Source: Lacisediminihabitans sp040549525
Lineage (GTDB): Bacteria; Actinomycetota; Actinomycetes; Actinomycetales; Microbacteriaceae
Direction of reading: 5' to 3'
DNA length: 64,000 bases
Assembly: GCF_040549525.1 (NCBI RefSeq)
Contig: NZ_JBEPTM010000009.1
Location: forward strand, 1 to 64,000
Shown piece after piece: positions 61,001 to 64,000 of the stretch. The translations under genes and the position numbers were made by a program. The notes below the pieces were generated by a model. That model saw nothing but the letters and a program-made list of their open reading frames with translations. It searched no databases and was not told the origin of the DNA. The stretch's first letter is position 1. Each line of letters opens with the position of its first letter.

Positions 61001-61439
61001 CACTGTCGACTATCTCTACGGCCTGCGCCAGGGTCAGGAACACGTCATCGATATCGAGAAGGGTGTGAGCCTCTACATCGGGCTCGAGGCCATCGGTGAG
61101 GCCGACGACAAGGGCATGCGCACCGTCATGACCGTGATCAACGGCCAGATGCGACCGGTGTTCGCCCGGGACCGTGGCATCACCGTCGACAGCAAGGCGG
61201 CAGAAAAGGCCGATTCCACGGTGCCGGGTCAGATCGCCGCCCCGTTCTCGGGCGTCGTCACCCTGCAGGTCACCGAGGGCGACACCGTCGCGGTCGGCCA
61301 GACCGTCGCCTCGATCGAGGCCATGAAGATGGAGGCGGCCATCACCGCCCCGGTCGCGGGCATCGTGAGGAGACTCGCCATCCCGCGCACGCAGCAGGTG
61401 GATGCCGGTGACTTGATCGTGGTGATCGAACCAGCCTGA
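58035..61439 (+). CDS. pyc: Pyruvate carboxylase
   Basis: A 1134-residue multidomain enzyme: biotin carboxylase (1-450; KILVANRGEIAIRAFRAA, GGGGRGMRR, EMNPRIQVEHTVTEE), carboxyltransferase (about 520-830; ETTFRDAHQSLLATRVRT, DIFRIFDALNDV), the allosteric middle part and a biotinyl domain ending EAMKMEA, where the Lys is biotinylated. It carboxylates pyruvate to oxaloacetate with bicarbonate and ATP, replenishing the TCA cycle. The ATG at 58035 follows GAAAGGA; an upstream in-frame ATG 20 codons away lacks that spacing. Length is normal. It is flanked by two ParA/MinD-type genes. Confidence 0.95.
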   Translation: MFTKILVANRGEIAIRAFRAAYELGAQTVAVFPYEDRNSMHRLKADEAYQIGEPGHPVRAYLDVSEIIRVALECGADAIYPGYGFLSENPELAEAAASAGITFIGPGQSVLEMAGNKVTAKEHAIAAGVPVLASTPASKDVDELLAGADAIGFPIFAKAVAGGGGRGMRRVERKEDLRAALLEAMREADSAFGDPTMFLEQAVVRPRHIEVQILADAAGETVHLFERDCSVQRRHQKVIEIAPAPNLDEETRQAMYRDAIAFAKSIGYVNAGTVEFLLDTAGERKGQHVFIEMNPRIQVEHTVTEEVTDVDLVQSQMRIAYGQTLAELGLQQKDLRLRGAALQCRITTEDPAAGFRPDTGKITTYRSPGGGGIRLDGGTIDPGTQISPHFDSMLVKMTCRGRDFPAAVARAKRGLAEFRIRGVSTNIPFLQAVLDDPSFQAGDLSTSFIEERPELFDTYQSKDRGTKILNWLADVTVNRPNGDGVGIINPALKLPEFDISEPAPAGSRQRLLELGPVGFASALRAQTALAVTETTFRDAHQSLLATRVRTKDLVAVAPYVARMTPQLLSVEAWGGATYDVALRFLGENPWDRLAALREALPNVAIQMLLRGRNTVGYTPYPTEVTDAFVREAAATGVDIFRIFDALNDVSQMRPAIDSVLETGSAVAEVALCYTGDLLDPAEDLYTLDYYLKLAEQIVDAGAHIIAIKDMAGLLRASAAEKLVTALRARFDLPVHVHTHDTAGGQLATLLAASRAGADAVDVASAPMAGTTSQPSASALVAALAHTERDTGISLQAVSDLEPYWEAVRHAYKPFESGLPGPTGRVYHHEIPGGQLSNLRQQAIALGLADHFEKIEDLYAAANKMLGRPPKVTPSSKVVGDLALALAAANADPADFEQNPDRYDIPDSVVGFMAGELGDLPGGWPEPFRSKVLAGRTVKIGMEDITDADRAGLAGDAESRRSTLNRLLFAGPTKTFEAVREQYGDLSVIDTVDYLYGLRQGQEHVIDIEKGVSLYIGLEAIGEADDKGMRTVMTVINGQMRPVFARDRGITVDSKAAEKADSTVPGQIAAPFSGVVTLQVTEGDTVAVGQTVASIEAMKMEAAITAPVAGIVRRLAIPRTQQVDAGDLIVVIEPA

Positions 61440-61551
61440 TCGAACCGGGCAATTCCCGCGTACAGTCGGCCCCGAACGGCGTCATTCGACCCTCGCGGTA
61501 GAGTGGGGGGTTGTTATTGCGCTAATTTCAGCACAACGAAGGGTTACCGGC

Positions 61552-62910
61552 ATGCCGAGCAGAAGCAGGGAATCGGAGAGCCACGATCCGCTTTCCGATT
61601 CCGAAGCGGGCTACGGCTTCGCCGATGGAGCGACGGATGACCTCGCAGCGAGCCTGCCGCAGAGCCTCTCCATCGAGGTGAGCCTGCCAACGACAGTGCA
61701 CGCCGCGCCCGACGACGAGCTCGCCGTCGCGATCGTCGAAGTGCCGGTGAATCCGGGTTCGGTCGAGGTGGCACAGCCCAGCACGATGTCGATCGCCGTC
61801 GTTGCGCCGACCCCGTTGCCCGAGCCCGTTCCCGCGCCCGTCGTGATTCCGGAGCTGCCGACCAACGACGGTCGCGCCCTCGGGCGTCGAGATGTGAGTC
61901 GCCGCGACGCGGTCACCGCCAATCCGGGCCGACGCGATCGCAGCCGCGGCGAAGTCTCCCACACGCCGGAGGCCGCGAACATGCTCACCGCGGACCGCCT
62001 GATCGATGCACGCAAGAAGAAGCCGGTGAAGCCGGAAGGCGGCCTGAACGCCTTTCTGTATGCCGCGACCCTGCACCTCGTGAACCTCGGCGACTCTCCC
62101 AAGGTGCTCGCCCGCAAGGCGATCGAAGACCGCGTCGACAAGAGGTTCGAGGGCGGGGCCCGCTTCATACCGGTGCTCACCCGCAAGGGCGGAGTCGGCA
62201 AGACGACCATCACGGCGCTGCTCGGGATGGCGCTCAGCGACATCCGGGAAGACCGCATCATCGCGATCGATGCCAACCCGGACCGCGGCACCCTGTCCGA
62301 GCGTGTCAACAAGCAGACACGCTCCACGGTTCGGGATGTCGTGACCCTCGCCCCCAGCATCAATAGCTTCAACGACTTCACCACGATGGTGTCGCGCGAC
62401 GAGACGCGCCTGGACATCCTCGCCTCGGACACCGACCCGCTGCTCTCCGAGGCCTTCGACGAGAACGACTACAACGTGGTGGCCGACCTTGCCGCACGCT
62501 TTTATTCGATAGTGCTCACCGACTGCGGCACGGGCATCGTGCACTCGGTAATGCGAGCGACCCTGCAGCGTGCGGACTCGGTGGTGATCGTCTCCGGAGG
62601 CAGCGTCGATGAGGCGCGCCTCGCCTCCGAGACCCTCACCTGGCTCGAGGCCAACGGATACCAGGATCTCGTCAAGAACGCCGTGGTCGCCCTCAACACC
62701 GCGACCCAGGGCACCAACCTCGTGAAACTTGAGGAGATCGAGGCGCACTTTAAGTCGCGCGTGCGCGAGATCGTGCGCATTCCCTATGACCCGCAGCTCG
62801 CTGCCGGTTCTGTGATCAACTATCGCGAACTCAAGCCGCTGACGAAGGCATCCGCCCGCGAGCTCGCTGCGCTCGTCGTCGACGGACTGCCATCCCGCCA
62901 GGGCGCCTGA
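61552..62910 (+). CDS. MinD/ParA-like ATPase with long N-terminal extension
   Basis: A 452-residue protein. Residues 1-200 are low-complexity, acidic then Pro/Ala-rich (PTPLPEPVPAPVVIPELP) with an RRD-rich stretch. The ATPase domain (about 205-445) has RKGGVGKTTITALLGMAL, IIAIDANPDRGTL and YSIVLTDCGTGIVHSV. It resembles the actinobacterial MinD-like proteins of ESX/secretion or Flp-pilus type (SCO5717-like) rather than partition ParA. No partner gene adjoins it. Role unknown. Confidence 0.78.
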   Translation: MPSRSRESESHDPLSDSEAGYGFADGATDDLAASLPQSLSIEVSLPTTVHAAPDDELAVAIVEVPVNPGSVEVAQPSTMSIAVVAPTPLPEPVPAPVVIPELPTNDGRALGRRDVSRRDAVTANPGRRDRSRGEVSHTPEAANMLTADRLIDARKKKPVKPEGGLNAFLYAATLHLVNLGDSPKVLARKAIEDRVDKRFEGGARFIPVLTRKGGVGKTTITALLGMALSDIREDRIIAIDANPDRGTLSERVNKQTRSTVRDVVTLAPSINSFNDFTTMVSRDETRLDILASDTDPLLSEAFDENDYNVVADLAARFYSIVLTDCGTGIVHSVMRATLQRADSVVIVSGGSVDEARLASETLTWLEANGYQDLVKNAVVALNTATQGTNLVKLEEIEAHFKSRVREIVRIPYDPQLAAGSVINYRELKPLTKASARELAALVVDGLPSRQGA

Positions 62911-62978
62911 GCGACCGCGGTCCGGTGCTTCCGCCGGAGCCGCCATCACCCTCCACCCTCGAAAGCGAGCCACCGAGC

Positions 62979-63467
62979 ATGACCGAGCGACAGATCCGCA
63001 TCTTCGGCGATCCGGTGCTGAAGACCGTATCCGACCCGATCCGTCCGACCGATGACGTGACCGGTCTGGTCGCCGACCTTCTCGACACCGTGAAGATCCC
63101 CGGTCGCGCGGGGGTGGCGGCACCGCAGATCGGCGTGAACCAGCGAGCCTTCAGCTACAACGTCGACGGGCAGATCGGGTACATCATCAACCCGGTGCTC
63201 GTCGAGCTGTCGGGGGAGCCGGAGCTCGTCGACGAAGGCTGCCTCTCGGTGCCCGGCTTCTATTTCGAGCGGCTGCGCTACCCCTTCGCCCGAGTCACCG
63301 GCGTGGATCTCGACGGCAATCCGGTCGAACTGAGCGGAGACGGCGTCATGGCTCAGGCGCTTCAGCACGAGACCGACCACCTCGACGGAAAGCTCTACAT
63401 CGAGGGTCTCGAGAAGGGCCTGCGCCGCGAGGCGATGACGGCCATTCGCAACAGCGACTGGTTCTGA
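62979..63467 (+). CDS. def: Peptide deformylase
   Basis: A 162-residue metal hydrolase that removes the formyl group from new N-termini. Motif 1 GRAGVAAPQ (42-50), motif 2 EGCLS (86-90, metal Cys88) and motif 3 QHETDH (129-134) are all present and of usual spacing; the first motif has Arg/Ala where GxGxAAPQ has Gly. The ATG at 62979 is chosen; the longer frame upstream lacks a site. The stop is followed by the repeat block. Confidence 0.93.
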   Translation: MTERQIRIFGDPVLKTVSDPIRPTDDVTGLVADLLDTVKIPGRAGVAAPQIGVNQRAFSYNVDGQIGYIINPVLVELSGEPELVDEGCLSVPGFYFERLRYPFARVTGVDLDGNPVELSGDGVMAQALQHETDHLDGKLYIEGLEKGLRREAMTAIRNSDWF

Positions 63468-63482
63468 TCGCGCCCGCCCGCT

Positions 63483-63733
63483 GGTCGAGTAGGAGCGCCA
63501 GCGACCTCTGCCGGTCGAGTAGGAGCGCCAGCGACGGCCTTCTGCTGGTCGAGTAGGAGCGCCAGCGACGGCCTTCTGCTGGTCGAGTAGGAGCGCCAGC
63601 GACGGCCTTCTGCTGGTCGAGTAGGAGCGCCAGCGACGTGTCGAGACCCTGTGCTGGTCGAGTAGGAGCGCCAGCGACGTGTCGAGACCCTTCTGCTGGT
63701 CGAGTAGGAGCGCCAGCGACGTGTCGAGACCCC
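63483..63733. repeat. Seven-copy GGTCGAGTAGG intergenic repeat block
   Basis: GGTCGAGTAGGAGCGCCAGC starts at 63483, 63513, 63547, 63581, 63615, 63656 and 63698. Spacings are 30, 34, 34, 34, 41 and 42 bases; the last three copies add a GTGTCGAGACC tail that pairs with the start of the next unit. Similar units are scattered in Microbacteriaceae genomes as imperfect palindromes. No leader, no conserved spacer lengths and no cas genes, so not CRISPR. Confidence 0.85.
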
Positions 63734-63734
63734 T

Positions 63735-64000
63735 TCACCCCGATTGCCGTCGATACCGACTGCGGGAAGCGCCTGGAAGCCGGTCATACTCACCAGCGAT
63801 CAGTGCTTCCCGCTTGCGGCGACTCCATCCCTGCACCTGCTTCTCGCGCTCGTACGCTTCATGGACGAATTCGTACTCTTCAGCGAACACGAGCACGACG
63901 GGAAGTCGCTTGCGCGTATAGGCGGCACCGGCTCCCGTTCCGTGCTCGAACATCCGGCGTTCGAGGTCGCGCGTGCTGCCGACGTAGTAGCTCCCGTCGG
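63735..64000 (-). CDS. GIY-YIG nuclease-family protein, cut by window edge
   Basis: On the minus strand the frame enters at the window edge and reads YYVGSTRDLERRMFEHG, which is the GIY-YIG core, and on through FAEEYEFVHEAYEREKQVQGWSRRKREALIAG to a stop at 63735. About 88 residues are visible; the true start is beyond 64000. Stand-alone UPF0213-type GIY-YIG proteins of this size are common and of uncertain role. The stop lies next to the repeat block. Confidence 0.85.
   Translation of the reverse strand, partial: DGSYYVGSTRDLERRMFEHGTGAGAAYTRKRLPVVLVFAEEYEFVHEAYEREKQVQGWSRRKREALIAGEYDRLPGASRSRYRRQSG

Noticed and set aside
59553..61043. A 496-codon minus-strand frame inside pyc
   Set aside because: Antisense shadow of a certain gene, with composition like a reversed high-GC sequence and no motif.
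61528..63123. A 531-codon minus-strand frame spanning the MinD-like and def genes
   Set aside because: It crosses two genes with strong family motifs on the other strand; no recognisable domain.
63483..63733. CRISPR array
   Set aside because: Units overlap the flanking sequence, spacers of 7-19 bases are themselves repeats, and there are no cas genes.

Overview
The window is high-GC DNA with actinobacterial gene content, most likely from the family Microbacteriaceae. This is an inference from several signs: the GarA-like FHA / MerR / MerR block next to a PgsA-type phosphatidyltransferase; many genes that appear leaderless (a TAGANT -10 box 6-7 nt before the start codon); a GGTCGAGTAGG-type intergenic repeat; and frequent GGATGCC words. 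I saw no rRNA, tRNA or CRISPR array.

Layout. 1-88: N-terminus of an IS256-type transposase cut by the window edge. 473-6450: a TetR regulator, a binding-protein / fused permease / ATPase importer of the ferric-iron type, and an FTR1-like membrane protein. The importer and the FTR1-like gene share a CTAAC-N4-GTTA palindrome in their promoters, so they may form one TetR regulon. 6465-7838: a ChrB N-terminal-domain protein and a RibD/DHFR-like reductase.

8005-18761 (minus strand) is the most interesting part. Eleven tightly packed genes, several overlapping by 4 bp, read in order: APC permease, isochorismatase-fold hydrolase, SDR, glutamine-synthetase-like ligase, FluG-type amidohydrolase, second SDR, EgtC-like class II amidotransferase, GntR/FCD regulator, methylaspartate ammonia-lyase, family III CoA-transferase and MaoC hydratase. 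The order suggests a gamma-glutamylation catabolic route joined to a mesaconate / mesaconyl-CoA branch. No glutamate mutase and no acyl-CoA lyase is present here.

19073-31651 is ordinary accessory and housekeeping content: small conserved proteins, a lipoprotein, a flavin/F420-type PPOX protein, a spermidine-synthase-like protein, zinc alcohol dehydrogenase, MarR, glucose-6-phosphate dehydrogenase, a luciferase-like oxidoreductase, an HtrA-like membrane protease, a GH18-like lipoprotein, an S4 protein, an LRV-repeat protein and a DUF1295 membrane protein.

31805-53880 is an exopolysaccharide and cell-surface locus: GH71-like hydrolase, Wzc-like kinase, Wzy-like polymerase, Wzx-like flippase, two GT4 glycosyltransferases, two left-handed beta-helix acyltransferases, an SGNH hydrolase, a CDP-alcohol phosphotransferase, a TagD-like cytidylyltransferase, a Tat-type lipoprotein phosphodiesterase, a polyprenyl sugar-phosphate transferase, and a 2052-residue secreted multidomain protein with a near-perfect 582-bp internal tandem duplication. 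The CDP-alcohol enzymes suggest a polymer carrying an alditol phosphate.

54300-64000 is core: PgsA-like enzyme, GarA-like FHA protein, two MerR regulators, a ParA ATPase, pyruvate carboxylase, a second MinD/ParA-like ATPase, peptide deformylase, a seven-copy repeat block and a GIY-YIG protein cut by the right edge.
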